Source of the DNA: Acidithiobacillus sp. AMEEHan
GTDB lineage: Bacteria; Pseudomonadota; Gammaproteobacteria; Acidithiobacillales; Acidithiobacillaceae
Length of the DNA: 64,000 nucleotides
Direction: 5' to 3'
Assembly: GCF_030996345.1 (NCBI RefSeq)
Contig: NZ_CP118747.1
Coordinates: 605,501-669,500 of the forward strand
Shown here: piece after piece, positions 42,007 through 52,433 of the stretch
How the letters are laid out: each line of letters begins with the position of its first letter
Position numbering within the stretch: position 1 is the stretch's first letter
Notes under the pieces: model-generated
What the model saw: the letters and a program-made list of their open reading frames with translations, nothing else
Told to the model about the DNA's origin: nothing
Databases searched by the model: none
Position numbers and translations under genes: made by a program

Positions 42007-44274
42007 GGTCTTTTATCTGGATGGCGAGGCGATCCCGTTCATTCCGGGGCAAAATGTCCTCGAGGCCCTCCTCGAACATCGGCAGGAAAGCAGCATCCCC
42101 TATTTCTGCTTTCATCCCGCCCTGGGAAGCCTGGGCGCCTGCCGCCAGTGCGGGGTCATGGTCTACCCCCACGACGGCAAACACCCGCCGCGCCTGACCA
42201 TGGCCTGCCTGCTGCCCGCCAGCCGCGATCTGCAACTGGGGCGGGCAGAAGCCAAAGTACAGCACGAACATCAGCTGATCAGCGAGCTGCTGATGCGCAA
42301 CCACCCCATGACTGCCCGATCTGCGACGAAGGCGGCCAGTGCCATCTGCAGAACATGACGGTGGCGAGCGGTCACGCCTACCGCGAGTACGAAGCGGAGA
42401 AGCGCCGCTACCAGAGTCAGGAACTGGGGCCGCTCATTCGGCAGGAAATGAATCGCTGCATCACCTGCTACCGTTGTGTGCGCTTCTACCAGGATCTGGC
42501 AGGAGGAGAAGATTTTGGCGTGTTCGGCTCCCGGGATCGGGTCTTTTTTGGTCGCCTCCAGGATGGTCCGCTGGAAAGCCCGCTCGCCGGCAATCTTGCC
42601 GAAGTCTGCCCCACCGGAGTCTTTACCGACAAGGTCTATCACCAGGACTACCTGCGCCCCTGGGATCTGGAGGAAAGCACCGGGATCTGCCCCCATTGCA
42701 GCCTCGGCTGCAATACGAGACCCGGCGCCGCCCGCGGGCGCCTGCGGCGTGTTCGCCAGCGGCCCCATGCCGAGATCAATCCGTATTTTCTCTGTGACCG
42801 CGGACGCTACGGTTTTCGCTATGTTGCCGCCGAAAATCGACCGCGGCAGGCCCAGGCCGGCGGGCGCAGCCAGGACTTCGATGGCGTCCTCGACCGCCTG
42901 GCGGCACGTCTGGCAGAAGGACGTACTGCCTTCCTTGGCTCGCCGCGCGAAGATCTCGACAGCAATCTGGCCCTTTTTGCCTTGGCGCGCGTACTGGATG
43001 CGCCTTTTGCCGCATTCTTCGAGCCCTGGGAAGAGGCCAAGGCGCGCGAGATCCTCGCCCTGCCGCGACCACCGGCGCCGGCCAGTATTCCCGGCTATGA
43101 GGAGATCCTTGTCATCGGCGCGGTGGAGCGAGTGGCGCCGACCCTGCCCCTGTTTCTGCGCGAGGCGCAGCGACGTGGCGCGGCGATCAGCCTCTTGCGC
43201 TGCCTGCCCAGCGCCTTTGCAACGCTGGCCGTCGAGGATCATCTGTTACCCCCGGCGGACCTGCTCGATGCTGCCTGGGACTGGCTCGGCCGACGCCATC
43301 ATCGGCCCTTCCTGCTGCTCATCGATACGGAATCGGTGGGACCGGAGCTGCTGCACCTGTTGCGCCGGGAAATCGGCACCTGGCCGGATGGCAGCGGCAT
43401 CCTGCCAGTCTATCGCCAGGCCAACCTTCCGGGCGCGTCCTTTTACGCGGTCGATGGTCACGCCAGCCGTCTGCGTGCCGCCCTTGCCGGGAATGATTGC
43501 GACCATCTGCTGGCCCTCGGCCAGGATCCTCAGGAAATGGATCTGCCCTGGTGGCGGCGCCACGGCGACATCGACCTTAGTCTCATCGATCATCGGCACA
43601 GTCTCTCTTGGGACGGTGCCTGGCTGACCCTGCCCTGCGCCGCCTTGAGCGAGCGCCCGGGGCTGTACTACAACGGCGAGGGGCGGCTGCAGGCGGCGGC
43701 AGCGGCCTACACCCCGGCACGTGAAGAGCGCCGCTGGCGCCCGGAGCTGGGGCCGTTCCCCCTGGCGGCAGGAGGTGCCCTGCGCGAAGAGGTCCTGCCC
43801 AGCCCCATGGCGCTGTGCCGTGCGTTGGCCGAGCGCCTCGAGCTTTCCGAGCGCTGGCAGGAGCGCCTGCGCTTCTACCGTGATTTTCTGCTGCGCGCCG
43901 CACCCCGGCCCGGGGATCCCGGCGTGTTTCTGCCCGAAGAGTTGCGCGCCCGCTTCCGTCTGCACTCGGCACCTCCGCCCCGCGCCACGGACCAAGGCTG
44001 GAGTGTTTGCCGTTTCAGCCATTACGGCGAGGAAGAACTCGCCGACTCCGCCCGCGAGCTGCACAGCCTGGCGCCTGCGCGCGCCGCCTGGATCGCTCCT
44101 GGGCAGCAAGATGCTCGACACATTCGCTTACGCGCCGCCGATGGTACGAGTCGGACCCTGCCACTGCGCGCGCTGCCCGGCATGGCGGCGGAGGTCCTCG
44201 CCATCCCGCGCGCCGAACTCGTTTTCCTGGGTCTACGCCCGGGGGACGGCGTCGAACCGGAGTGGCTGGACTGA
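41999..44274 (+). CDS. nuoG: NADH-quinone oxidoreductase subunit G, with a one-base frameshift
   Basis: It starts at the ATG overlapping the nuoF stop: EVFYLDGEAIPFIPGQNVLE, then the [2Fe-2S] region FCFHPALG and ACRQCGV. The frame is lost near 42304-42307 (a C4 run in AACCACCCCATGAC). In the next frame the protein continues HDCPICDEGGQCHLQN, NRCITCYRCVRF and ICPHCSLGCN. One added C gives the expected NHPHDCPICDEGG. About 758 residues in total; FeS clusters N1b, N4, N5 and the extra N7-like site feed electrons from NuoF. Two such lesions within 900 bases suggest sequence error. Confidence 0.85.
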
Positions 44275-45233
44275 TGCTGCTCTTTGCGCAAATCGTCGCC
44301 ATGCTCGTCACCCTGCTGGTGCTGCTGGGCATCGCCGGTTTTCTCGTCTTTGCCGAACGACGGGTGCTGGGCCTGCTGCAAAATCGCCTGGGCCCCAACC
44401 GTCTGGGACCGCTGGGGGTCGGGCAGGCCTTGGCCGACGCCGTGAAACTGCTCTGCAAGGAAGACTTCGTGCCACCCTTTGCCAGCGGCCTTCTCTATCG
44501 AGCGGCCCCGATTCTGGTCGCCTTCAGTGCCTTGGCCGGCTTTGCCGTGCTGCCCCTGGCCCCGGGCATTTCCTGGGCCGGGGATTGGGAAATCGGCCTG
44601 CTGCTCATCCTGGCCCTGAGCTCCTTGCATGTCTACGGGGTATTTCTCGGCGGCTGGTCGTCCAACAACAAATTTGCCCTCTATGGCGCCATCCGTGCCG
44701 TGGCCCAATTGATCAGCTACGAACTACCGCTGGGCCTCGCCCTCCTCGCTCTGGTCTTGCTCGCTGGCAGTCTCGCCCTGCAGGGGCTTGGTGCCGCTGG
44801 TCAGCCGGTTCCGCTGATCGTCTATCAGCCGCTTGGCTTTCTGATCTTTTTCATTGCCGGCATTGCCGAGACCCAACGCCTGCCCTTTGATCTCGCCGAG
44901 GCGGAGAGTGAGCTCGTCGCTGGTTATCACACCGAGTACGGTGGCATGCGCTTTGGCTATTTCTTCCTGGGAGAATACCTCGGTCTGGTGCTCATCGCCG
45001 CCCTGATCAGCCTGCTCTATCTGGGTGCTTGGAGCGGTCCCTGCTTGCCGGGCTGGTTGTGGATGTCGCTCAAGACCGGGGTTGTCATCGGGATTTTCTT
45101 CTGGCTGCGCGCCAGCCTCCCGCGTCCGCGTTACGACCAGCTCTTGCACTGGGGCTGGAACGCCCTGCTGCCCCTGTCCATCCTCAATCTGCTGCTGACG
45201 GCCATTGCCGCCGCCCTCTGGGGGACGCTATGA
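44274..45233 (+). CDS. nuoH: NADH-quinone oxidoreductase subunit H
   Basis: 319 residues, 8 helices. It contains [35 protein letters not shown] and the quinone-site loop [25 protein letters not shown]. The ATG at 44274 shares one base with the nuoG stop. It connects the quinone chamber with the proton path. Followed by nuoI with an ATGA overlap. Confidence 0.95.
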   Translation: MLLFAQIVAMLVTLLVLLGIAGFLVFAERRVLGLLQNRLGPNRLGPLGVGQALADAVKLLCKEDFVPPFASGLLYRAAPILVAFSALAGFAVLPLAPGISWAGDWEIGLLLILALSSLHVYGVFLGGWSSNNKFALYGAIRAVAQLISYELPLGLALLALVLLAGSLALQGLGAAGQPVPLIVYQPLGFLIFFIAGIAETQRLPFDLAEAESELVAGYHTEYGGMRFGYFFLGEYLGLVLIAALISLLYLGAWSGPCLPGWLWMSLKTGVVIGIFFWLRASLPRPRYDQLLHWGWNALLPLSILNLLLTAIAAALWGTL

Positions 45234-45733
45234 GTCTCTGGCGCGGCCTGCTGGCGAGTCTGTGGACGACGCTGCGGCAGCTACGGCGCCGGGACACCTT
45301 GGAATACCCGGAGCAGGAGCCCAAACTGGGCGAGCGCTGGCGGGGACGGCCAGTACTGACCCACGATCCCGACGGAGAGGAGCGCTGTGTCGCCTGCGAA
45401 CTCTGTTCGGCGGTCTGCCCGACCCAGTGCATCGCCCTGGAAGGCGCGGATCGACCCGATGGCCGCCGCTTTGCCCAGAGCTTTCGCATCAATTTCGCGC
45501 GTTGTATCTATTGCGGGCTTTGCGAGGAGGCCTGCCCCACCCTGGCGATACAGCTTTCGCCGGAATATGCCTTCGCCAAAACCGAGCGCGGCGATTTCGT
45601 CTACCACAAGGAGGCCCTGCTCATCGAGGGCACCGGCAAGCATCCGGAATACCGCTATTACGCGCACGCCGGCGTGCGGACCCAAGCCCTCCCCAAGCCA
45701 GTACACTGCGATCCGCGGAGCAACCTGCCATGA
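45230..45733 (+). CDS. nuoI: NADH-quinone oxidoreductase subunit I
   Basis: 167 residues with two [4Fe-4S] motifs: [16 protein letters not shown] and [17 protein letters not shown] (N6a and N6b). N-terminal amphipathic part [13 protein letters not shown]. Links NuoG to NuoB in the electron wire. ATGA overlap with nuoH, 4-base overlap with nuoJ. Confidence 0.95.
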   Translation: MSLWRGLLASLWTTLRQLRRRDTLEYPEQEPKLGERWRGRPVLTHDPDGEERCVACELCSAVCPTQCIALEGADRPDGRRFAQSFRINFARCIYCGLCEEACPTLAIQLSPEYAFAKTERGDFVYHKEALLIEGTGKHPEYRYYAHAGVRTQALPKPVHCDPRSNLP

Positions 45734-46224
45734 TCTTTCTGGGATTTTTCTTGCTCGTCGTTTTGGCTGCCTTGCTCTTGGGCGTGCTCTTGTTGCGCGA
45801 CGCCATGCACGGGGTGATCGCCGTTGCCGCCGCCTTGGGCATCCTCGCCATCCTCTTTTACTTGCTCGGCGCGCCTTTTTTGGCGGCGATGGAGATCCTG
45901 CTCTACCTAGGCGCCATTCTGGTGCTCTTCCTCTTTACGCTCATGCTGATCGGGCCCGAAGCCCGCGCCGCCGCGGCGCGCCAGAGCTGGCGCAGTGGCT
46001 GGCCCCTGGGCGCGCTGCTTCTGCTGGCCTTCGCCCTGGCGCTGGCGGCCCTGATCTGGCAACAGCAGCCCATCACTGCGGCAGTCCATGCCTTGGGACC
46101 GGTCTTGCTCGGGCGTGCCCTCTTCGGTCCTAACCTATGGTGGAGCGAAGCAGTGGCGGTGTTGCTCTTTGTGGTCATCGGCGCGGTACTGGTCCTGCAC
46201 GCCGGGGAGAAGGAGCATGATTGA
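45730..46224 (+). CDS. nuoJ: NADH-quinone oxidoreductase subunit J
   Basis: 164 residues, five helices, with [31 protein letters not shown] reading as the conserved TM3 region (pi-bulge area) of NuoJ. The open frame continues upstream inside nuoI; the ATG at 45730 overlapping its stop is chosen. Small membrane-arm subunit. Confidence 0.92.
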   Translation: MIFLGFFLLVVLAALLLGVLLLRDAMHGVIAVAAALGILAILFYLLGAPFLAAMEILLYLGAILVLFLFTLMLIGPEARAAAARQSWRSGWPLGALLLLAFALALAALIWQQQPITAAVHALGPVLLGRALFGPNLWWSEAVAVLLFVVIGAVLVLHAGEKEHD

Positions 46225-46531
46225 GATCGCCCTGGCTGCCGCCGCCCTGCTCTTCTTTGTCGGTCTCACCTTGATCCTGCTGCGCCGCAGCCTGGTCTTC
46301 TGGCTGCTTGGGGCAGAGCTGTTGTTCAACGCCGCTCTGCTGGTCGCCCTTGCCGGGGGTGCGCGCTGGCACGCCATCAGCGGTCAGGTGCTGGCTCTCT
46401 TCATCATGGCCTTGAGCGGCGCGGCCCTGGCGCCGAGCCTCGCCCTGCTGCTGCGCGTGCGTCGGGAGCTCGGTACCCTCAACGTCGATGGCCTGCGCCT
46501 GTTGCGCGAACGGGAGGAGCAGGATGACTGA
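46217..46531 (+). CDS. nuoK: NADH-quinone oxidoreductase subunit K
   Basis: 104 residues, three helices. It has the conserved glutamate in FWLLGAELLFNAALL and the second membrane carboxylate region is replaced by hydrophobic residues around ALFIMALSGAALAPSLALLL. MrpC-like proton path subunit. Overlaps nuoJ and nuoL by 8 bases each. Confidence 0.9.
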   Translation: MIEIALAAAALLFFVGLTLILLRRSLVFWLLGAELLFNAALLVALAGGARWHAISGQVLALFIMALSGAALAPSLALLLRVRRELGTLNVDGLRLLREREEQDD

Positions 46532-48389
46532 CTGGCTCTTTCTCATCCCTGCTTTCCCCCTCCTGGGTGCTCTGATCAACGCCCTCTTTGGCGAGCAGCT
46601 CGGGCCACGTTGGTGTGGACGTTTGGCCACCGCCATGCCCTTTTTCTCTTCCCTGGTGGTACTCGCCATCTGGCTCGGCCCTGGCACCCAACCAGCTTTG
46701 CTCGAGCGCCTCTGGACCTGGATGGCGGTGGGGGATTTCCGTGTCGATGTGACCCTACGGGTAGATGACGTGAGCCTGGTGATGATCTCCATCGCCAGTT
46801 TCGTCGGTTTTCTGATTCATCTGTTTTCCCAGCAATATCTGCGCGGCGACTACGGCGAGCGACGGTATTACTTCTATCTCAATCTCTTCGTTGCCGGCAT
46901 GCTCGTCCTGACCATGGCGAACAATCTCTTGCTGCTCTATCTGGGCTGGGAGACCGTGGGTCTGTGCTCCTACGCCTTGATCTCGCATTGGTACCGCGAG
47001 GCAGAGAATGCCTGGGCGGGGCGCAAGGCCTTCGTCGTCACCCGCATCGGTGATACCACGCTACTGCTGGGCATCTTTTTGCTCTTTGCCCAGTACCACA
47101 CCCTGACCATCACTTCCCTCCTGCCTCTGGTCGCGGCGCATCCTGCGCCCGCCCTCCTGCTGGCGGCGAGTATTCTGATCCTGATCGGCGCCTACGCAAA
47201 ATCGGCGCAGTTCCCGTTCCATATCTGGCTGCCGGATTCCATGGCCGGCCCCAGCACCGTTTCCGCGCTGATTCACGCGGCGACCATGGTGACCGCCGGT
47301 GTCTACCTCTGTATTCGCCTGCTGGGGCTCTTTGCTGCCGTCCCTGGCATGCTCGAGGTGATTGCCGTACTCGGCGCCTGGACCGCCTTCTTTGCGGCTT
47401 CCTGCGGTTTGGCGCAAGTCGACGTGAAGCGCGTCCTCGCCTACTCCACCATCAGTCAGCTCGGATATATGTTCATGGGCGTGGGCATCGGTGCCCCTAG
47501 TCTCGGGCTGTTTCACCTGCTGGTGCATGGTTGCTTCAAAGCCCTCCTGTTCATGGCCTCCGGCGCCATCATCCTGATCTACGCCGATGATCATGACATC
47601 CGTCACATGGGCGGGCTCAAATACCGCCAGCCTTTTCTACGCTGGACCTTTCTCGCCGGCATCTTCGCGCTCGCCGCCGTGCCCCTGATTTCCGCCGCCT
47701 TCTACAGCAAAGACGCGATCATCAACGCCAGCTTCCTGGTGGCGGGTGGCGGCGTTCCCTACGCCCTGGGCTTGAGCGGCGCGGTATTGACGGCCGGCTA
47801 CGCCTTCCGTCTGTATTTTTTGGTCTTTGAAGGCAAACCCTCGGAACTGGAAGAACCCTACCAGATGGGCTGGGGAATGAAGATCCCCTTGGCAATCCTG
47901 GCGGCGGCAAGCATCGGCATCGGCTGGTTGCAGTTTCCGCCCGGCTGGCCTGGACCCCATCTTTGGGTGCACTGGCTGGCTCCCGAGCTGGGTCTACCGC
48001 CGCGTCCGATCGGGCTGGAGGGAGGCTTGTTGACCCTGGTGGGGGCGTTGGCCACCTTCCTGGGTATCGCCCTCGGTTACTGGGCAGCGCGACGTGAGCG
48101 CGACGGACGCGGACTCAGCCGCTGGCGTTTTCTGGCCAGCGGGTGGTGGATCGACGGCACCATCCTGCGCGTCGTTCCCGCCCCTTTCTATGCCCTTGCT
48201 AGGCTCTTGCGCGGCGGCGTCGAGAACCTGGGCGTGCAGGCACTGGCCCAAGGGGGGTTACGCGACGGCCTGCGCCTGTCGGCTTCTGCCTTGGCCCGTG
48301 GGGAAAATGGGCTGGCGAGCCGTTACGCCGTGAGCATGATCGCCGGCCTGCTGCTGCTCCTGCTGCTGATATGGAGCTGGCCGCTATGA
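46524..48389 (+). CDS. nuoL: NADH-quinone oxidoreductase subunit L
   Basis: 621 residues of antiporter-like proton pump. Contains LYLGWETVGLCSYALISHWY with the key glutamate, KSAQFPFHIWLPDSMAGPS (lysine in TM7), ALIHAATMVTAGVYL, and VKRVLAYSTISQLGYMF. The C-terminal part includes the long lateral helix region. ATGA overlap with nuoM. Confidence 0.95.
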   Translation: MTDWLFLIPAFPLLGALINALFGEQLGPRWCGRLATAMPFFSSLVVLAIWLGPGTQPALLERLWTWMAVGDFRVDVTLRVDDVSLVMISIASFVGFLIHLFSQQYLRGDYGERRYYFYLNLFVAGMLVLTMANNLLLLYLGWETVGLCSYALISHWYREAENAWAGRKAFVVTRIGDTTLLLGIFLLFAQYHTLTITSLLPLVAAHPAPALLLAASILILIGAYAKSAQFPFHIWLPDSMAGPSTVSALIHAATMVTAGVYLCIRLLGLFAAVPGMLEVIAVLGAWTAFFAASCGLAQVDVKRVLAYSTISQLGYMFMGVGIGAPSLGLFHLLVHGCFKALLFMASGAIILIYADDHDIRHMGGLKYRQPFLRWTFLAGIFALAAVPLISAAFYSKDAIINASFLVAGGGVPYALGLSGAVLTAGYAFRLYFLVFEGKPSELEEPYQMGWGMKIPLAILAAASIGIGWLQFPPGWPGPHLWVHWLAPELGLPPRPIGLEGGLLTLVGALATFLGIALGYWAARRERDGRGLSRWRFLASGWWIDGTILRVVPAPFYALARLLRGGVENLGVQALAQGGLRDGLRLSASALARGENGLASRYAVSMIAGLLLLLLLIWSWPL

Positions 48390-49831
48390 TCGTCTCGCTG
48401 CTGGTCTTGCTACCCTGGGGCATTGCCCTTTGGCTGAGTCTGGCGCAGCGCTCGGCGTTTGCCCTGACGATTGCGGGCGCGCTGGCGGAGATCCTGCTCT
48501 GCATTCCCCTGCTGGCAGGCGATCCTTCTGCCGTGACGGCCCTCCATCTTCCCCTCCTCGGCGCCCTGTGGCAGCTGCAGGCCAATCCTTTGGCGGATCT
48601 TTTTGCCCTGACGACCGCCCTGCTCCTGCCCGTCGCCCTGGCCGTGCAATGGCGCCATGACGAATATCTGCACCTCGCGCGGATTTTAGCGGTCCTGCAG
48701 GGGGCCCTGATGGGCACCTTCTTTGCCAACAATTTCCTCGACTTCTACATTTTTTACGAGATCGTCGCCCTGGCGGCGGCCTGGCTGATTCTGCGTAGCG
48801 GCCAGAAAGACCGACGTGCCGCCCTGACATTCTTGTTGTATACGGTGACCGCCTCGCTGTTTTTGTTGCTGGCGGTCCTGCCCATCTATCTCAATCGTGG
48901 CCATAGCACCGGGGTCTATGATTTTTCCTGGCTACAGCTGAGTGGCAGCGATCTTTCCGGGCCAATCCAGCTGCTGCTCTTTCTGGGAATGCTGGCCGGG
49001 TTAGGGGTCAAACTCCCGCTTTTCCCTCTGCATGGCTGGGCGCGCGGGGCCTATGTGCAAAGCGCCCCCGCCGCTGCCCTCTTTCTTTCCGGGGCGACGG
49101 TGCTGGCGGGCGTCTACGGGCTGGTGCACTGGGCCGTGCCCCTGCTGCCGCAGGGGGCGTTACTCTTCAGCCCCGCCGGTATCATCCTGGCGGCCATCGG
49201 TACCCTCTACGGCGCCTTTCTCGCCCTCAGCACCAGCGAGCTGCGCGAGACCGTCGCCTATAGCAGTGTCAGCCACATGAACCTCGTTGCCGTCGGGATC
49301 TTCGCCCTACAGGAGCAAGCCTGGCGCGGCGCGCTTTTTCTCAGCATCGCCCACGCCATTCTCGCCGCCGGTCTCTTTACGGTGCTGGCCGTGCTCGAGG
49401 CGCGGGGCTTGGACAGCAACTGGGAAGGTCTGGGCGGGCTTTTTCGTCGCATGCCGCGCTTCGGTGCCTGGACCCTGCTGTTTTTCCTGATGGCCCTGGG
49501 CCTGCCTGGGCTGGGGAACTTCCCCGGCGAGTTTCTGACCCTTTTGGGCAGTTTCCGCGTTCTGCCGGTCTGGGCCGGCATCGCCACCCTGGGCATGATC
49601 GTCAATCTGGTGGTCTTCCTGCGCGCCTATGAACGCAGCATGTTGGGACAGATCAATCCACGACTACCGGGGCAGATCGCCGATCTCGGGCGACGGGAAT
49701 GGTGGATTTTTTTGCTCCTGGGGGTGGCAAGCCTCTATCTCGGCCTGGGGAGCCAAAGCCTGCTAAGCCATTTTGCCCAGCTCCTGCCGGTACACAGCCC
49801 ATTGCTGATCGGGGGTGCCCATGGTCATTAG
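48386..49831 (+). CDS. nuoM: NADH-quinone oxidoreductase subunit M
   Basis: 481 residues. It has FYIFYEIVALAAAWLIL with the key glutamate (position usually in FEIML), GVKLPLFPLHGWARGAYVQSAP and LRETVAYSSVSHMNLV. The ATG at 48386 (ATGA with the nuoL stop) is preferred over one 15 bases earlier. Second antiporter-like subunit. Confidence 0.93.
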   Translation: MIVSLLVLLPWGIALWLSLAQRSAFALTIAGALAEILLCIPLLAGDPSAVTALHLPLLGALWQLQANPLADLFALTTALLLPVALAVQWRHDEYLHLARILAVLQGALMGTFFANNFLDFYIFYEIVALAAAWLILRSGQKDRRAALTFLLYTVTASLFLLLAVLPIYLNRGHSTGVYDFSWLQLSGSDLSGPIQLLLFLGMLAGLGVKLPLFPLHGWARGAYVQSAPAAALFLSGATVLAGVYGLVHWAVPLLPQGALLFSPAGIILAAIGTLYGAFLALSTSELRETVAYSSVSHMNLVAVGIFALQEQAWRGALFLSIAHAILAAGLFTVLAVLEARGLDSNWEGLGGLFRRMPRFGAWTLLFFLMALGLPGLGNFPGEFLTLLGSFRVLPVWAGIATLGMIVNLVVFLRAYERSMLGQINPRLPGQIADLGRREWWIFLLLGVASLYLGLGSQSLLSHFAQLLPVHSPLLIGGAHGH

Positions 49832-51155
49832 CGCAACGCTGTGGGCGCCGATCGCCGTGGCCGTCGCCGCCCTCCTTGCCTTTTTCCTCGACCTGCACCC
49901 GCGCCTCGGGCGCCTTGCCCCTTACTGGGGGGCACTGGGCAGCCTTGCTGCCACCGCCCTGGTCCTCCATGGCCGCCTGGATCTCGGACAAGGTTTTTAC
50001 TGGGACAGCAGCGCGAGCATTCTCGGCACCTATCTGGGTCTAGCCAGTGCCGTGCTCTTTCTGCTCCTCGCCCACCATCCGTTGTTGCAGCGCATGCCCG
50101 GGGCCTTTACTGGGCTTTGCCTGAGTGTACTGCTCGGGGCGCTTCTGCTGGTCGGCAGTGATGAACTCCTTGGTCTTTTCCTTGGTCTGGAGTTGCAGGT
50201 CCTGCCATTCTTTGCCCTTTTCGTCTGGCCCGGCTCGTCCTCCCGCGCCCTCGAAGCGGCGATGAAATATGCCCTGCTGGCAGCCCTGGCCTCAGCCCTC
50301 TTTGCCCTCGGCATCGCCCTGATCTACCTGGGCAATGGTGACCTCGCCCTGAACCCGCCATTGGGACCGATCAACGGCACCTTCGCTGCCCGCCTCGGCT
50401 TCATCCTCGTCCTCGCTGCTCTGGGTTTCGAGCTGGCCGTCGCACCCTTTCACGCCTGGGTGGCAGATATCTATGCCGGCGCGCCAACCCCCGCGGTGCT
50501 GTACTTGGGCGCGGTGGGCAAGGTCGCCATCATGGGCGTCCTGATCAATCTCGCCGGGGTTTCTGGCACCTGGCTCCTACCTTATCTGGCCTTGGCGGTA
50601 CTCAGCATCGTCGTCGGCAACCTGCTTGCCTGGCGCACCGGCTCCCTCCGCCGCATGCTGGGGTATTCGGCGGTCTCCCATGCCGGCTATTTCTTCGCCG
50701 CCCTCGCCGCCGGTCCCCTGGGCCTGATCATCGCCACCTTCTACGCCCTGGTTTATGGCCTGATGCACATGGGGGTCTTTGGACCCTTGCTCAGTCTGCC
50801 CGAGGGCAGCGACGAAATTCCCTGGCGTCATCTGCGCCAGCAAGCGCCACTGGCGGCGGGGTTGCTCGCCGTAAGTCTGCTGTCCCTGGCGGGGATGCCT
50901 CCTACCCTGGGCTTTTTTGTGAAGCTTGGCGTCCTGGTCGCCGACATCCACGCCCAGCTCTGGGGCCTTGCCATCGTGCTCATCCTTGGCAGCGCCCTGT
51001 CCTTTGCCTATTACCTGCCAAGCCTCTGGCGTCACCCGCAGGAGCAACGCAGTCTGGCCCTTTGGCAGCCTGCCATCCTCCGCATCTATGCGGCTGCCGG
51101 GATGCTGCTGCTCGGTCTTGGCTGGCTGCTGATTCCTCTGTTTCTGGGGAGATGA
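49821..51155 (+). CDS. nuoN: NADH-quinone oxidoreductase subunit N
   Basis: 444 residues. It has LLGLFLGLELQVLPFFALF with the conserved glutamate, FELAVAPFHAWVADIYAGAPTP and LRRMLGYSAVSHAGYFF. The ATG at 49821 overlaps the nuoM stop; a GTG at 49815 is possible. Third antiporter-like subunit and end of the nuo operon. Confidence 0.94.
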   Translation: MVISATLWAPIAVAVAALLAFFLDLHPRLGRLAPYWGALGSLAATALVLHGRLDLGQGFYWDSSASILGTYLGLASAVLFLLLAHHPLLQRMPGAFTGLCLSVLLGALLLVGSDELLGLFLGLELQVLPFFALFVWPGSSSRALEAAMKYALLAALASALFALGIALIYLGNGDLALNPPLGPINGTFAARLGFILVLAALGFELAVAPFHAWVADIYAGAPTPAVLYLGAVGKVAIMGVLINLAGVSGTWLLPYLALAVLSIVVGNLLAWRTGSLRRMLGYSAVSHAGYFFAALAAGPLGLIIATFYALVYGLMHMGVFGPLLSLPEGSDEIPWRHLRQQAPLAAGLLAVSLLSLAGMPPTLGFFVKLGVLVADIHAQLWGLAIVLILGSALSFAYYLPSLWRHPQEQRSLALWQPAILRIYAAAGMLLLGLGWLLIPLFLGR

Positions 51156-51233
51156 GCGATTGGCAGGACGAGGTAGATACTGCATAGTCGCATACATTCC
51201 CATGTTAGAAGCCGAGACAGCCTGTACGTCCGG

Positions 51234-52433
51234 ATGAAGATCCTGAAACTCTCAACCTATCGCGACCTCTTCCCGCGCCTACGCATCAGCTTCGTCACCG
51301 CATGCTTGATCTGGTTCGGGGTGTTTTGCGGCTATTATTTTTTCAGTCGGGGACTCGACCCAGTGCCTGGGCCGCTGACGGCGAGCCTCGTCAACTGGGA
51401 CGCCAAGTGGTACCTGGATATCGCGCAGCACGGGTACCAGTATATGCCGGGCTCGCCGGTCGGGCAGAACATCGTGTTTTTCCCGCTGTACTCCCTGATC
51501 CTGGCGGCACTGGGGAAGATCCTGCCCCTTTTCCCCCTCGCCGACCTCGGGATCTGGCTAGCGGCAGGAACAGGAGTTCTGTCGATCTTCCTCTTTTATC
51601 GCTTTGCCCGCGAGAATCTGGAAGAACCTGCGGCCGCTGCTGCCACCTGGTTCTATGCGCTCTATCCCGGAGCGTTTTTCTTTGCCAGCGATTATCCCAC
51701 CGGCCTGATGAATACCCTGCTGCTCCTGGCACTGCTTGCCTGGCAAAAGGAAAAGCCTGTTCACAGCGCCTTCTGGCTGGGACTGGGAAGCGCGAGCGGC
51801 CCTCTGATGGTGTTCTTTGCCTTTGCCCTGTGGGTGATATTGGCTTGGCAGCGCTGGCTGGATCGATCCTGGCGGAGCCTGGGCGGGTCAATGCTCCTCG
51901 GGCTTCTCGCTAGCAGCGGGCTGATCGCCTTCATCGTTTATCAGTATGTGGCTTTTTCCGCCCCGCTCGCCTTCATCCACGGCCATGCTTCGTATTTGGG
52001 TGAATTATCACCGCTACAAAAGCTCGCCAACATTGTCTACCTGTACCCCTTCTTGGGTGCCGACTATACCCCCCTTTGGCAAGCCTTGGCGGGGGAGGTG
52101 ACCGCTCTCAACCCAGCGCGTTCGGTCTACTTTTTGATGAATGCCTGCGTCCTTGCTGTCAACTTGCTTGCGCTGTTCTATTTTGCCTGGCGCCGCGCCT
52201 GGGCCTGGGCCTGGATCACGTTGGTGCTGCTTGGCGCCTATTTGTGGTTTCAAGGCGCATCCCAGGGACCGGTTTCCACCTACCGGCTCCTGTATCTGAA
52301 TTTGCCCGTCTTTCTGCTGGGGGGGCAACTCTGGCAATGGCGTCCCCGCTGGGGATATGCCGTCCTGTCCCTCAGTGCCGCCGCACTCTTTCTGCAGTCC
52401 GCTTTTTTCACTTCCGGCCATTGGGCTTTCTGA
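51234..52433 (+). CDS. Membrane glycosyltransferase, PIG-V/mannosyltransferase-like
   Basis: 399 residues with about 9-10 hydrophobic helices. After the first helix comes NWDAKWYLDIAQHGYQYMP, the acidic-aromatic loop typical of PIG-V/GT39-like polyprenol-sugar-dependent transferases, followed by FFPLYSLILAAL and YALYPGAFFFASDYPTGLM. It would transfer a sugar, probably from a lipid carrier, on the outer face of the inner membrane. It stands alone between nuoN (78 bases before) and the restriction-enzyme remnant. Substrate unknown. Confidence 0.75.
   Translation: MKILKLSTYRDLFPRLRISFVTACLIWFGVFCGYYFFSRGLDPVPGPLTASLVNWDAKWYLDIAQHGYQYMPGSPVGQNIVFFPLYSLILAALGKILPLFPLADLGIWLAAGTGVLSIFLFYRFARENLEEPAAAAATWFYALYPGAFFFASDYPTGLMNTLLLLALLAWQKEKPVHSAFWLGLGSASGPLMVFFAFALWVILAWQRWLDRSWRSLGGSMLLGLLASSGLIAFIVYQYVAFSAPLAFIHGHASYLGELSPLQKLANIVYLYPFLGADYTPLWQALAGEVTALNPARSVYFLMNACVLAVNLLALFYFAWRRAWAWAWITLVLLGAYLWFQGASQGPVSTYRLLYLNLPVFLLGGQLWQWRPRWGYAVLSLSAAALFLQSAFFTSGHWAF

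Noticed and set aside
38594-50361. Long antisense and alternate-frame open frames throughout the nuo operon (for example 43246-44121 minus, 46175-46792 minus)
   Set aside because: They are by-products of high GC in third positions, lack family motifs and ribosome sites, and lie inside clearly coding nuo genes.
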